A stretch of DNA of 64,000 bases from Marisa cornuarietis (GCA_004794655.1 SMMW01000622.1:4401501-4465500), one strand, 5' to 3'. Numbered from the stretch's first letter, positions 1 through 12,673 are shown. Numbers and translations are program-made. Notes: generated by a model from the letters alone, not told the origin.

Positions 1-180
1 TTGAGGGTGGCACTCATCCCTCTCCCTTTGCTGTTTTTGTTTTCTTCAACCCTTCCTGTACCCATTCCTGACAGCTGAGTTGTCTGTGGGATGTTCACTA
101 CCCCACATAGTTGTTGAAGTGAAATGGCTTTTGATTGGGATCCCATCGCTCTAACCACTCTGCTATCTCCACTTCCCCAA
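1..180 (-). repeat. Degraded tRNA-derived SINE (minus strand), cut by the window edge
   Basis: On the reverse strand, 172-140 reads like a tRNA 5' half. TAGCAGAGTGG fits the RNA polymerase III A box TRGYNNANNGG, followed by a weak B-box-like GGGATCCCAATC. The body continues to position 1 with a purine-rich segment. Boundaries and target duplication are not visible because the 3' end leaves the window. Confidence 0.5.
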
Positions 181-185
181 CAAGA

Positions 186-1137
186 GGTTGGAGAGATGGG
201 GAGGAGAGAGAAAATAATGTGCATATGTGTCCTGCATAAACAAATGTTTTGTTTGAAAAGTTGTTTTGCATGATTCAGGCATGGGTGAGGTACAGAAAAG
301 CCTGCCTTCTATGGCAGGCACCTCCCATATCTGGACACTTTTGAACTACACGAATCTGTTTTCAACACAAAACAACCTTTGATCGACAAACACCTAATCA
401 ACACAGACAATGCAGCGTATTGTGGCTGCAGACAGACTCAGATTTTCTGCATGAAGCTGAATGCTATTCCAGGATAGAAATAAGATCCTCAAAAACTCTT
501 GAAAAAAAGAAACTTCTTTTATGACAATAAAATTGTAGCAGTATAGGACTGTTTCTGTGCAGGATAAGAACATGCCAGAAAGTGGGTGCATGACACTGCT
601 TACTTGCCTGTCCCCTTCTTCCCCACCAAATCTTAGCTCTTATTGTGTTTAGGTAGATCAGAGACTTTATGTTTGTTTTTTAAGATATATAAATAATGTT
701 ACAGACTTATAGCGTTTGTCCTGATTCAGCCACAAAATGGCTGCTCCGATGGATGCATCCAGTATCATCTGGCAAGAACTGTATGAGATCACTTCAGTGG
801 TTTTGCAACCCTAAGTTTCCTTCCAACTGTTTTCAAACCAAAGTCAGGCAACAATAAAATAGTAATAAAAATGCAAATTTTCCTTTGAATAGAGTCTGCT
901 GTATTTTTGTTATAACATGCTGATGAATCATGCATTTTTACTGGTTTTGTTACGAAGTTGCTCTTAACTGTCTTATTTGGAGACAGTCTAGGCTGTTCGT
1001 GGCTTTGAAAATGTGGAAATCTCTGATGAAGGAAGCCTGTAATGTAGGAACAGTTTTTAGCAGAACGGTGTCTTCACATCACAGGTTTTACTGTAATCTA
1101 AGAAATGAGAACTAAAAGTTGTTTACTTTGTTCACAG
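186..1137. other. Intron DNA upstream of the first visible phosphomannomutase exon
   Basis: No recognisable exon. The stretch ends in a good acceptor, TTTGTTCACAG, at 1127-1137, so at least its 3' part is intron. The 61-codon ORF at 930-1115 has no family signature. Confidence 0.6.
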
Positions 1138-2065
1138 AGGTACATTTGTAGAATTCAGGAGTGGGATGATCAATCTGTGTCCAGTAGGGAGAAGCTGTTC
1201 TCAGGCTGAACGCCTGCAGTTTGTAGAGTTTGATCAGGTAAGTAGAGATGAGATAAAAGACAGGTCTTGATGATATTTTTGAAGTGGGGATATACAGGAC
1301 AGTGTAAACGTACCTACAAAAGTATCATATAAAATCTTTGTTTTTCTTTATACATATATTCTTCTCTTGTGCCTTATAATTTAATGTTTTTTAATGGTAA
1401 AATGCCTGTAAATTTTCCATTAAATTTTGAATTACCAGAAACACAACATTCGTCTAAACTTTGTGGAAGCTCTGAAAAAAGAATTCCCAGCATCAGGTCT
1501 TGAATTTGCCATTGGTGGTCAGATCAGCATTGACGTTTTCCCAACAGGATGGGACAAACGCTTTTGTCTCCAGTTTCTCCAGGCAGATAATGTTAAGACC
1601 ATTCACTTCTTTGGAGACAAGACTGATAAGGTAGGGATATAAAAAAAATTATCTTGTTTCTATTTCTCGACAGAGTTGCCTGTGTCACTGTGCTTAGCAA
1701 AATGCAAATGTCACATGGTATCAAAGACCGCATTGTTTGAGAATTGAGTGCACTGGTAAAGAGAATCAATCAGGAATGTCAAAAATCCATTCACTTTGTG
1801 CAAAATTTAATTTTTTTCCATCACAGTAAAGGTGAGTGTATAATTTCATTTATTAGGAATAATTTTACATAAAAGAAATGGAATAATAAACATTATTTTC
1901 TGATTTGGTTTGTAGTAAACTGACAATATAATTTATGGAATTTTTTTAATTTTACAGGGGGGAAATGACCATGAAATTTATGAAGATAATCGAACAATAG
2001 GACACCGAGTCTCAGATCCAGAGGACACCGTACAGCAGTTGACAAATTTGTTCTTTACTCATTGA
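1138..2065 (+). CDS. PMM: Phosphomannomutase, last three coding exons (gene is 5'-partial)
   Basis: Exons are 1138-1237, 1439-1630 and 1958-2065 (TGA at 2063-2065), bounded by AG acceptors and GT donors (GTAAGT, GTAGGG) and joined in one frame. They encode about 132 residues, matching the C-terminal part of the roughly 246-residue eukaryotic PMM1/PMM2 family, a HAD-superfamily cytosolic enzyme that interconverts mannose-6-phosphate and mannose-1-phosphate for GDP-mannose and N-glycan synthesis. Exon 1138-1237 carries the three sugar-phosphate-binding arginines in EFR, CPVGR and SQAER, equivalent to human PMM2 R123, R134 and R141. The middle exon has [15 protein letters not shown] and HFFGDKT, the latter a Mg-binding HAD motif. 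The last exon has GGNDHEIY and ends TNLFFTH. All key residues visible are intact, so the gene looks functional. The codon at 1138 is completed by the previous exon, which I did not find in 1-1130 and which presumably lies upstream of the window. PMM1 and PMM2 cannot be separated here; the DTVQ near the C-terminus recalls PMM1. Confidence 0.96.
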
Positions 2066-3162
2066 TGGACTTTCTACATTAGTTGTTTATAGGTAGCTCT
2101 GGAGGACCATTTGTGTTTTGGTTTCTTTTCATTTTCATTTTTATTGTGTCAGATTTATTTGCAGGTGAATATAGCAATATAATGCAATAATCTGTGCACA
2201 GTGATTTATGTCTTTAAGTCAGAATATAATGATTAGGAAATTAAGCATATAAGCTTGGTAACATATATATTATTGATATTAACATAACATCTTTATCAAC
2301 ACCTGCTATTTTGAAAAATTATATAGTAAGAAGAGAAAGAAAGCTCTGTCATGTTACACTCACATGACAAGATTGACCATAATTGTTATAGCTTTTGATG
2401 AAAATATTCAGTGCAAAATAAGATTGCTTAACAACAGTTTGTCTTGGTCAGTAGATGGTGCCTCCCTTATTGAATGAAGTGAGTCAGCATTCTGCAAATT
2501 CTTATGACAGTATTAGCAATGGAAAAGACTTGTTAGTGAACTTCTGACGTAGGCATAACATCACTGTGTACCGTGGGGTATTTCACAACATAACTTAATA
2601 TTTAGGCACATGTTTCTGCATGTGCATGCAGACATGCATTGCATTGATTGGCATAGATTGCTATATGAATGAATTATGAAGATATCAACCAGTACACTGT
2701 ATTTCGCAAACATTCCAGTGATTGGTCCAGTGCTAATCTTAGGGTCCTTGGGGAAATCAGGGTGGTTGCTAGTTTTTAACCAAAATAAGAAAACGAAATC
2801 TGTAGACATCAATTTGAGCATAGTTGTGAGAGAATTCATTTATTCTTGTCATTTGTGACACATTTGTCATTTGAGATGTTTGTGTTATAAAATCCCTTTT
2901 TTCTTTTTTAGTACAAATGCTACCATTATTTATTTTTCTGCTATGCTTGTGGTGCAAGAGTTAATATGAATAAAGTGAAAAGTGCATTTGGTCACTGGAT
3001 AGAATATATTTTGGAATGATGAAAAACAATTGTTTGATGCCAAAAACTGTTGTTTAGCTCAGAATAATTTAAATTACATACAACATTTCCTTTTTTAATG
3101 TCTACAGAAGTGGACTTGCAGGAGAAGATTTTTTGCCAGTGATTAAGTTTTATAATAATAAA
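2066..3162 (+). other. Probable 3'UTR of phosphomannomutase with candidate poly(A) signals
   Basis: AT-rich DNA directly after the stop codon with no further coding signal. Candidate AATAAA hexamers lie at 2969-2974 and 3157-3162; either could end the transcript. The true cleavage site cannot be fixed from sequence alone. The two small ORFs that overlap here in opposite directions have no family signature. Confidence 0.5.
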
Positions 3163-6100
3163 CATTTAATTATGGTTAGTTGTCTTCAAATTATTAGCAT
3201 TCATATTGCAACACTGTAACTTTCAGTAGTAAAAAAAAAATCCATATTTAGGCATTTAGTTGTTAACAAGAAGCAAAACTAAAGTGATGCTTTGTGTACA
3301 TTTTCCAAGAGTTGAGAACATAATGAGTTGGAAGAATTTGTAAACTTCAGTGTTGGATACTCTAGCCCATTCACTGTTCCTCATTTTTTCTGTAGTTTTT
3401 AGTTATTGATGCTTGATTTTTGAAGGAAAGACAAAGATTGCACTTGAATAATTGCTGTTGGCATTAAACAATACTATCCTGACACCACAATGAACAGATC
3501 AGTGCAAGTGTTCAGTAAGTTCAACTCAGGAGTAAGGATCTCTAGTCGATTCTCAGTGGAGGCAGAGGATCGATTTTTTTTATGTTGTTTCTGAACCTGA
3601 AAGGTCCTTGCAGCCTTCTGTAAGTATTGGGAATCTGTGTTCATGACTGTGTCCCAAAAGGCAGCAGTGCTTCACCAGTCTCCCTAGTAACACGAGAAGA
3701 ATATTTGGGTGTTTTTATTGTCATCTTGGATCATTTGTTTGCCTCCTGCCCACTCTCGTCCCTTTCCCCCCACCAACCTCACCACATGCAGCCATTGTGG
3801 GCTGCTTGCCATAGGTGATGCTCTCGTGAGTCCATCATAGGACATGAAAGTATCGCCCAAACACCACAGGAGAGATTTTATTGGAAGAGACTGATATTTA
3901 TCAATGACATTTCATGCTTTTATTGCACTGGGGAAATTGTATTTTTTTATTTTCACTTTGTTGATGCGGTATCTGTAACACAGGGGGAGAATACAGGAAA
4001 GTAAATGAAGGATTCGTTTGTGTCGTGTGATGCAAGGTGTGATGCCACATTTTCTGGATTTACACTCTGTTACCTTGTTGCTTTCTGTTCTGGCATTTGC
4101 ACATATTTTTCACAGCCTTCGCTTAAAGTAGGAGGGCGAAACTGATGTTTTATGCCAAGTCAGCACTTTAGGCTGTTTGACGTGATATATTATGGTAAAT
4201 TTAGAGAAATACAGCGCGCATGGGACGAGATCTGAATTCAGGACAGTGTCCACGCTGTGTTGAGGTCCTTGTTGTGACATCGGACCACCACTACACACAT
4301 ATAGCGGGAACCTGGCAGTGTAGGGTTAATGTGTTTTATTTTCACGCGAGACCTTCGACACAATGGTAAACGTATGGAAGATGCTCATTCGCATCGCTTC
4401 CTTGAATTAAAGGTCTTAACTGCGTAAAACTTTGCCGAACATAGTCAGATGTTTGACGTCATGCGTCCTGTAACATTTTTGCCGATTCACTGACGGCACT
4501 CGCTTGCTTGGAAATATATTACGTGTGTATTAATAGACAGACAATGATGGAGATAAGGGTTCAGAAATAAGGTCTAGTATGACGAGACACGCAAGGGAAA
4601 AAAGTAGTTCTCACATCGGCACGTGCAGGTCATGAGGCCATGTAACCGGATATCAATGGCCTCGCGGACCGCTCGTTTAGCTACTGAGAGGACCATGAAG
4701 CTGTCGTTGCCGACATCCGTTATATGGCCTCACAGCCTGCTTCATTCCTAAGAATGCCTCCCCTCGTCCATCAAGACCCTTAAGGTCATCGTAGTCTATC
4801 GATTGTTTGGTCAGCTGTAGAGAGGGAAGGTAAGAATTATCGTGCTAAAATACAAATCTCCGGATGACGTGGGATACCATGTCTCAGGATAATGTGAAAT
4901 ACTGTGCCTCGGGATAACCTGAGATCGTGCCTCAGGATAACGTGAGATACTGTGCCTCGGTATAAAGTGAGATACTGTGCCTCGGTATAAAGTGAGATAC
5001 TGTGCGTCGGGATAAACGGATGCAGGCTGCTTAGAAATAGTCCGTTTATGTTTTAACCACCCTGATTCGGCGGCATGCCGATGTGACAGATATGACCTAC
5101 GGTCTGGGTACTAGAAAAAAATGGGAAGGTGTTTGCCGTCAGGAGGCATTCGCATCTAACACACGGCGGGTTGGTTTTGAAGAGCTGAAAGACTCGTTGA
5201 AGATGATATTTTGACGGAGGGACAGGCTCCCTGCCTCGGCTTACGAATGTGAACTTTCCTGGGGTCAAAGTCATCATGGCAACTTATTGGGGAAGTACAT
5301 CATTGTGTAATCCGGCAAGCAAGCGTTTTGTGCATACCCTTTGCTCTTCGTTATCCAAAGAATCGACAGTTACTCTTAATAAGCACTCTACTCTTCACTG
5401 CTTTTGTGTTCAAATTCCTTTTACAAAGTTGTCACGTTTTCCGGTGTTATTGTTCAGAAATCGAATATTCCGCATTACATCCTAGTGCCGCAACGCTACA
5501 ATTTTTTTTATATTTTTATTCCCAAGCGTTATTTCCTTTGGTGGGACTGTTTGATGGCCAACAAGGGATGTATGCAGATTCGGTATAACCTTCCAGACCA
5601 TAGAAAACTGAAAAACGTCTCCGTCGAGCTTCAGTCAGCTTCTGGAGACTCAGTCTCTGGCTCATCAACCAAGAACACCACCTGATAGGGCAATATGAAG
5701 TCCTCCGGACGGGTACATGTATGCTACCCCCGAAGCCATAATTGAGGCCTTGACGTCGGGTGTCAAACGCGTAGGAGGTCGCACTTGCTGAAACACTAAC
5801 CAAGTCCGCTACCGTGTCCACGGCAAAAGGAGGATCCCCACAGGCCTCGTATGGACACGCCAGCCAGTCGTAAGGACGGCCACACAGACGCTAGTGTCGC
5901 GCTTCAGGGAAATCTCCTTCAGATAGACGAGATGTACTAGCTGTCATTCGAGCACACCAACCGTCAAGGAAAGGATTTTGTTCATTCTTCCTTTCTTTTT
6001 TGGCCGGTGTGATCACGACATCGATCACCGATCCGCCCTTTCCCTGCCGCGCGCCTTTCCACTGAATGCCTTCCGTCTACTTTTTTCCCTGGTAGGCGTC

Positions 6101-9100
6101 AGGTTGTGAACAGAGAACCCTCAAGGGCGAACGAGAATCCAATGGGGAGACCGTCAGTGAACGATCGTAGGTTCAAAGGTCGCAGCCACGGACTGTGTCC
6201 AATAACGGGGCTCGGTAATAGCAGACGGTGGTCCCGTTATAATGCCCTCCCTTACCCCCTTTGTCCCACAGTCCAATCTGTGCTCTTTTTACTGACTACG
6301 GTCAGAAAACGGATTCTACCGGCAGTTTGAGTGTCTATGCATGTAATTGATTGGGACTGGATGCCACTTGAGGGCAGAAAAAACAAAAGCAAAACAAAAC
6401 AGGAAATGAATTCTTGTAGCTTGCCGACACCGTATCTTCAAATGGAAATAAAAAGATTTACACAAATCGGCCAAAAAGCATATATATATATGTGAGAGAA
6501 AACCAGATTGAGACAAAGTTGTAGGAATGACGAGGTGTTAGGACAGCCAAGAAATCAAGACCATTTACCTGTGCATCCACATTATCGCAATTCCTTCAAA
6601 AAAGGACAAAGGCATTTATGTATTTACAAGGGTGATAAACAATTAAGACCAGCTTTACTTGTAGCCCAGGATCAAAAGAGAAAACGAAACTACAAGACCA
6701 CCACAGCGCTTTTATACATATATATATATATATAATGGCAAAACAAAGAAATTATCTGAAATGTATAACGGTAGTAATTATTAGAAATATTTATGTACTG
6801 CTTGTGACAGAAGTCGTAAAGTAGAAGAAAAACGAGAGAGAGAGAGCCAAATAGATAAGCTACGAGGTTTTAGGACAGTTGAGAAATGAAGACTACACTG
6901 GGTTGCTAGGAATAGGGCGGCAATTCTCCCCCCTCCACCCACAACCCTTTCTGCTATGATCAGGCAAGTCTTTCATAAACTTGACGTCACTGTTGTACGC
7001 CGCCTATAGAAACAAGGATCGCAAACGGAACTGGGCAGCAACTCCGGGACGAAATCGGGCGAGGAAATGGTCCATTACTGATCGCTCTACGCATGCCGGG
7101 CCTAAGCGGACCCTGGCAAGACCCCGCAGCAATCCTCCCAAAATTAATCATTCTGCTTTGATCTGGGCGCCATCGCCAGAGCTGCAGAGTCGCGGCCCCC
7201 ATCCGTAGGCTCAATAGTGGAGACTCAATAAGGTGATGAGGCAGAACAACGGAAATTTGCCGGCGCGGAGCAGAAATGAAAAATGTTCTTCTTGCATTGG
7301 CAAGTGGCAGATGCGTAGAAGGAGAAGTATGGGTACGAGCAGACGAGCACAAGGTTTCTGTAAGCAAGGGTACGTGGACTTTGTCATTACTGGTAAGCAT
7401 CAGCCACTCGATAGTCGAAGGGACTTTAAATGGACCCTAAAAACCGGATGAGTAATGCTTTTTTTCTCGCATAGCTGGCATTCAGAGACGAGGAAGAAAA
7501 CCGCCAAAACTAAAACACAGTTGATAAATTAGCGTATTAATGGACAATTTTTGTCATCGATGTGTACACGAGCGAATACAAAATAGTTTTCATCAATTAC
7601 TGTCCCTGGGAGAGAAAGGACAAAATTGCAATCGAACCTTAAGGTGAACGTCATTATTGACAACATGCCAATCAAGCTTCAACACTGATAGTAAATGCTT
7701 ATAATTTTCACCAGCATTCGCTGTGGAAAAGTGGGCTTTTTTAAGTGACAAAGGACAGTATGGCGTTTTATTAGCTCTTATACCTTCAGTGGGCAGTGGT
7801 AATATGAAAGCTTGTGAGCATCGAGAAGATATAACACATTTTCAAATCTAATGTTTCCAAAATAGACACGATAATCTTTAGGTCCGTTGTCATCATGCGT
7901 TTCTTAACTTTTCCCTTCTTTTTCTTCACTTCCCTCTTAAGCTGCGAAATATCTTCTGAAGCGAGCGATGAACTAGAAAATGCGATCTGAACGTCCTTTC
8001 GAGAGAAACTTTCTGTCCTGAGTTACTTCATTGTCAGAACTGCGGTAAAGAACACTTAATTCTTGTCGTTGCAAGCGTCCCAGAGCTTCATACTTACAGT
8101 AGTGTAAAGGAATAAGTCTAAACCCGTGAAAAGTCGTGGCTAGCTGTAACTGGTCATTGCACAATTCCCAAAGGGCTGAGTGAGTAATCGACGAAGAGTA
8201 ATATTGTGCTAGGTACGCTGCCCGCCTGTACCATTTCAGTTGATCTTGTGGTTTGTTCATCTGCCTCTAACTCTTTTGCTTCATCTCTGCTGCCAAGAGA
8301 TCGATGAAAGGGGTCGATAACTCATCGAGATGTGTATTTGTCTTCTTCATACGGTTTGTTATTCTTGTATTCAATAATACATTACCTTTGAGCATCTTGG
8401 GTTTGCATGGCTTACACTCACGTCGTCGTGACTAGTCTTCCCATGACTTGCGTACACGCGTCATTTCTCTTGAAAAAATATTGTTTTCCCCTACGATTTT
8501 TTATGGTCAGTTCATTGGACTTTTTTTTCGTTGACTGTAGCGCGGGTGACCAGATAGCCCCCTGCTCGCTCACGGGGCAAACTATAGCCTTAAACTCCAT
8601 CCCCTCTCTCCCACACCCATCCACCCACAGACACACGTCTTCAACAGACCTTCGTTATTTGATCGGCTGATGTGACCCTGTCTTTACACATTATGAAATA
8701 AATATAAATATATGGCGAAAATTGAAGAAAAGTAAATTGTGTATAATTTTGGTGTGGTAGAAAAGAGGTAGGTCTCTCGCAATGGCGGGGTTGAGTGAGT
8801 GACAGCTGGTCTGTACAGGATGTGCCAGTCTCAGCAATGATTCGCCTAGGGTATACGTGTAATTACTGTTGCTTCGCTCAAAGCAAAAGTGGCATCGTGC
8901 ACTTAACCATCGCTTAAAGTGGTCCTCGTCCCTTAAAATTACTTTTAAAAAGATCAATAGTGATCGTCGAGGCCGAACGATTTTTTTTTTGTGTTCTTTG
9001 GTGGTGATGGAGGCGGCAAGGCTGGTTTAAGATCTAGACAGGTCTCCGACCGTCAGAGATGAAGAAAGCATCTAAGTCACACTCATACGCAGCGCCGTAT

Positions 9101-9165
9101 CGCACACTGCTGCGGAATCTCGATGACACCCAGTACTTGGATGACTTTTGTTGACCCGTTGCTTT
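3163..9165. other. Gene-free stretch with one minisatellite and a diverged repeat pair
   Basis: No exon of a known family was recognised on either strand. The stretch holds a 25-bp minisatellite (4862-5016), CRE-like TGACGTCA palindromes at 4454-4461 and 6982-6989, short AT and GA runs (about 6480 and 6715-6735), and two related blocks near 6520-6570 and 6855-6905. ORFs of up to 137 codons, such as 6987-7400 on the minus strand, lack motifs and splice context and are treated as chance. Confidence 0.5.
4862..5016. repeat. Minisatellite, about six copies of a 25-bp unit
   Basis: The unit is close to GATAACGTGAGATACTGTGC plus CTCGG. The 5' copies are more diverged, while the last two full copies are nearly identical (GTATAAAGTGAGATACTGTG), which suggests recent expansion at the 3' side. 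Confidence 0.85.
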
Positions 9166-9368
9166 GTTTAGACCAGAGGTTTCCAAACTGTGGTACGCGT
9201 ACCACTACTGGTATGACGGGTGGTACGCGAGCACCATGAGCCAAAATAAAAGAATGTGTATATATATTTTACGAGGGCTTTAAGTAGGGTTGGGAGGTGG
9301 TACTCGGTCAATTCGAATTTTCGAAAGTAGTACGCGTCTGGAAAAGTTTGAAAACCTCTGGTTTAGAC
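9166..9368. mobile_element. Non-autonomous hAT-type MITE, 187 bp, with 8-bp target duplication
   Basis: The element at 9174-9360 begins CAGAGGTTTCCAAACT and ends with its near-complement (reverse complement CAGAGGTTTTCAAACT). GTACGCGTAC-type sequence lies inside both ends. It is flanked on both sides by the perfect 8-bp direct repeat GTTTAGAC (9166-9173 and 9361-9368). CAGRGG-type termini with an 8-bp duplication are typical of hAT elements. There is no coding capacity. Confidence 0.93.
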
Positions 9369-9476
9369 TACTTCACTGTGCTGGTTTTCGGAGACTGTCG
9401 TGTCGACCTTTTGACCAAACATTCGCATATCACTTCCCATAGTTTTTGACTTAGAGCAAGCGAGCGAGCGGGCGAG

Positions 9477-9560
9477 AGTGTGTGTGTGTGTGTGTGTGTG
9501 TGTGCATGTGTGAGGGATATATATATATATCAGAGAGAAAGAGAGAGGAGGAGAAGCAAG
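9477..9560. repeat. Compound microsatellite (GT)n-(AT)n-(GA)n
   Basis: A (GT) run to about 9504 is followed by an (AT) run at 9517-9531 and GA-rich sequence to about 9560. Confidence 0.9.
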
Positions 9561-10149
9561 CCTTGTGGTCATATACTGACAGGTCCATCGATTTTGTCAC
9601 AAGGGCAGATGAAAAGACATCACCGTGGGGGTTTTCTATTCATTTTGACAGGTAAACCTCTCCAGTACCGGCAGCTCGTACAGCCGGGCACTTTAGTTCA
9701 GGGCTGCGGTTTGGATGGCGAATAAGGAAAGAGTTGAAGTATCACCTTTCAATGCCACGTGGCTATCACGAGGCTGCATGTGCGCAAACGAAAGCGGAGG
9801 GGCTGCTTTCATTCTGAAGATCTCGTCGATAGACAAGAGCGTTCGGTTGACTGTGAGGATCAGGACAATAATCGAAGTCTGAAGGGCGTGAAGCGGGGTG
9901 ATCGAGAAGACCTTTCGTTATTTCGCCATTCTTGGACTGGGGTGAGGTAACGAAGCTTTGAAAGAGATGCGTGGAGATAACGGAGTGATCCCTCCTCCCC
10001 AGTGCTTCTCCCTTTCTAAGCATCCTGGTTTATTTTTCTCTTTTTTTTTTAAAGGTAACAAATATAAAACTTCTCGTGGTCTGGTACAATGTTTTACTCA
10101 CTCTTTTTAATTCTTTTGCTGGACCTTAATCTACAGGGGGCATGTGTGT

Positions 10150-10230
10150 AGTTCTTGATATAATACTTGCAAATCAGCTGTGGACACCCGTGTTGTTTTT
10201 GATATAATACTTGTATATCAGCTGTGGGAT
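10150..10230. repeat. Two-copy tandem duplication of about 43 bp
   Basis: TGATATAATACTTG followed by ATCAGCTGTGG occurs twice, near 10157 and 10200, with small differences. Confidence 0.7.
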
Positions 10231-10235
10231 AACAT

Positions 10236-10495
10236 CAGGATCAGCTGGGGGGGGGGAGATCGGTAGTGTAGTGGTTAAAATACTCGCTTATCACCACTAC
10301 AGTGAGGGGCTCAGGGTTCAGATCTCGTCTCGGAACACTCTCTGTATGTGACACCTGTTCGCAGGGCTGGGCGCCGGGGATTTTCTCCGGATACTCCGGT
10401 TTCCTCCTTCTCCCTCCCCCCTCATAGTGCAAAATCACCGCAAGGTGGAAGCACTTTCCTACGAAATAAACTAACCAGCCAACCAGGATCAGCTG
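10236..10495 (+). mobile_element. tRNA-derived SINE with 12-bp target duplication
   Basis: The SINE body is 10248-10483. TAGTGTAGTGG at 10264-10274 is a perfect A box (TRGYNNANNGG), and GGTTCAGATC near 10315 is a near-consensus B box. The middle has an inverted CTCCGGATACTCCGG pattern and the tail is AAATAAACTAACCAGCC. The 12-bp direct repeat CAGGATCAGCTG lies on both sides (10236-10247 and 10484-10495), the mark of LINE-type retroposition. The G run after the left copy is an odd insertion junction. Confidence 0.9.
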
Positions 10496-10914
10496 AGCCT
10501 CCAGGGACTATTTTTAGACTCTGACAGTCAGCTTTGCCTACCACGAGCACTGGGAGTTGGAGGGGGGGGCAGTTAGGAGAGGACTAGCACTGACCTCCTG
10601 CCCCTGGTGCCTGTTCCTGAGGAAGGAAGACGTGGATGAGGGTATCCGACCCGAAAACCGGACTATCATAGGAATCGCCTGCCAACCTGAAATTCAGGTC
10701 TAGCTCGATTTGCGGTAGGAAGCTTCCATCGTCTAAAATTGAAATAAGAGATAAACCAAGATGTATTTAACTGGGATGCCGAAAACAGCGAAACCTGCGT
10801 AATACGTTTATACAAAGATGTGTGTGTGGGGGGGGGGGATGTGGGTGTGTGTTGTATTGGTGCACGTATACATATATACATATCAATCTTAACATATATG
10901 TATACATGTATGTG

Positions 10915-11060
10915 TGCCCGTAGGGGTTCCATAGCTTTGTATTTAGTTTGCTCGACTTTAGAGCAAGTCGTGGGTTTGAGTCTAACTGGGAGCGATGACT
11001 GGAAAACTACCCTGTCCATCAGAAGCAATGATAAGCACCTAGGGCCGTACTCACGGTGAG
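10915..11060 (+). repeat. Probable degraded tRNA-derived SINE head
   Basis: 10930-10990 reads as a decayed tRNA: a stem-like TGCTCGACTTTAGAGCAAG is followed by GTGGGTTTGAGTCTAAC, one base from a B box. The A-box region has decayed. No target duplication was found. Confidence 0.45.
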
Positions 11061-12590
11061 GGTAACTTACTGTTTCTGGTAACTCAGAAGCAAGGGTCCT
11101 GTTTCTGTAGTCATGAAGCGGTGTCAAGACATCACGGATGCTGCTTTAAAACCTGGGACCGTAGTTAGAAAGCAGTGGTAAGAATTATCTAGGGTAAAAT
11201 AGCAATAAAGCAATATCAGCGGAGTCTAGACAGTCCGTCGTAACTACGGACACAAGACGAGTTTCCTCAATTTCAGCGCCTGGGTAACGACGTAGCTTCA
11301 TCAGTACGACCCTGAACGGAAAAGGCGACGGAAAGAAATGGCTGGTCTCCATCCTGCATTAGACATGATGAGCCACTTAATGTTCGCTGCTAAGGTCAAT
11401 AAGTTATAGGTCTTGACCATTATATTGCGCATGTACATAGCATACTTAGATGAAAACATTTATTAGAGATGCGAGCACATTTAGCACCTTGAGTTTCGCA
11501 ATTGAAACATGAACTACGGCCACACAAAACACTCAAGTTCACACTACTTTATCGACGACTTATTTCATCATTAAGCTTGAGGCAGAACACGTCTTCATAC
11601 CTGCTTACCTTTGGGGTGATCAACTTGTAATACTTCCAAAAAAGCATGTAATCTTAGGAAAAGACCTGTAACAATGTGTTTAAAAAGTTACAGATGTAAT
11701 GTTTTGGCCATAGCTTTAATTCGTGTAGTAGTAAGGGATTTTCCGTGATGATTATGGGCAACGTTTAAAGGTAATATGGTCTGGTCTATCTCTGCAAGTC
11801 CGAAAGATCGTCCTGACCTGTTGAGCTGTCTGTAAAATCTGTCACAACTGACTTGCTGAGCCAAGTCTGTAAAATCTGCCGTGACTAACTTGCTGTACCG
11901 ACGAGACTTTTTTTTTTTTTTTTGCAGCCCCCCCTTGCCTTGCACCGACCACCCGTGACTCCCGCGCCTTGCAGTGTATAGTCTTCTGATCATCAGCGCT
12001 ATTTGAGCACGAAGCAAGCTCTCCCAACAGATGACTGCTTGCATATAAGCTGCCTGATTGAGTGGACGAAGACTAAATAGCGCTCTTCGGCCGAAGCCCT
12101 GCTGAGTGGTTCTGACCTTATTGCAAGGAACCACCACTCTTTATCGCCAGCCTCAATGCTTCACTCCCCCCCCCCTTTCAAGAGGCAGCCTCAATCCACG
12201 CAGGTCTTCTTTAGGCTAATCAATACGAGAAATGATTATTGTTTATTATGCTCGAGTACTTGGCACTTCTCTCCCAGAAGTCCAGACGCTGTGAAAGTGC
12301 ACCGGATTTAATTAGTGTTTTCACTCGAACTGGGATGCAGTCGCCGGTGAACGCCGTGATTTCGTTAGCATCTCCTCAGTTTCTCGGAGCCTTCGATTCC
12401 AAGACCACGCGTCTGACCTCTAAGCCTCATGCATAATAATGCCCTTGACCTTTGTCTCTACTGAGGCTTATGTAATGTAGGAAACTGGTACCAAAGGGGT
12501 AGAGCTTTTATTGCATATACGCTTGAACCAGATCTGGCGAAACTTCGCCAGATAGCTAACACTTTTTATTCTTCACTTTGCGTATGCACG

Positions 12591-12637
12591 TACGTGTGTG
12601 TGTGTGTGTGCGCGCGCGCGTGTGCGCTTGTGCGTGC

Positions 12638-12672
<35 letters not shown>
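12591..12672. repeat. Compound microsatellite (GT)n-(CG)n-(GT)n-(GA)n
   Basis: Alternating purine-pyrimidine runs, including a CGCGCGCG core that could favour Z-DNA, end in GA repeats. Confidence 0.9.

Positions 12673-12673
<1 letters not shown>

Noticed and set aside
6987..7400. 137-codon minus-strand ORF
   Set aside because: No recognisable motif; a competing ORF on the other strand covers the same DNA.
8583..8600. AACTATAGCCTTAAA shared with 47604-47618
   Set aside because: A 15-base match without extension is expected by chance between two places in a 64-kb window.
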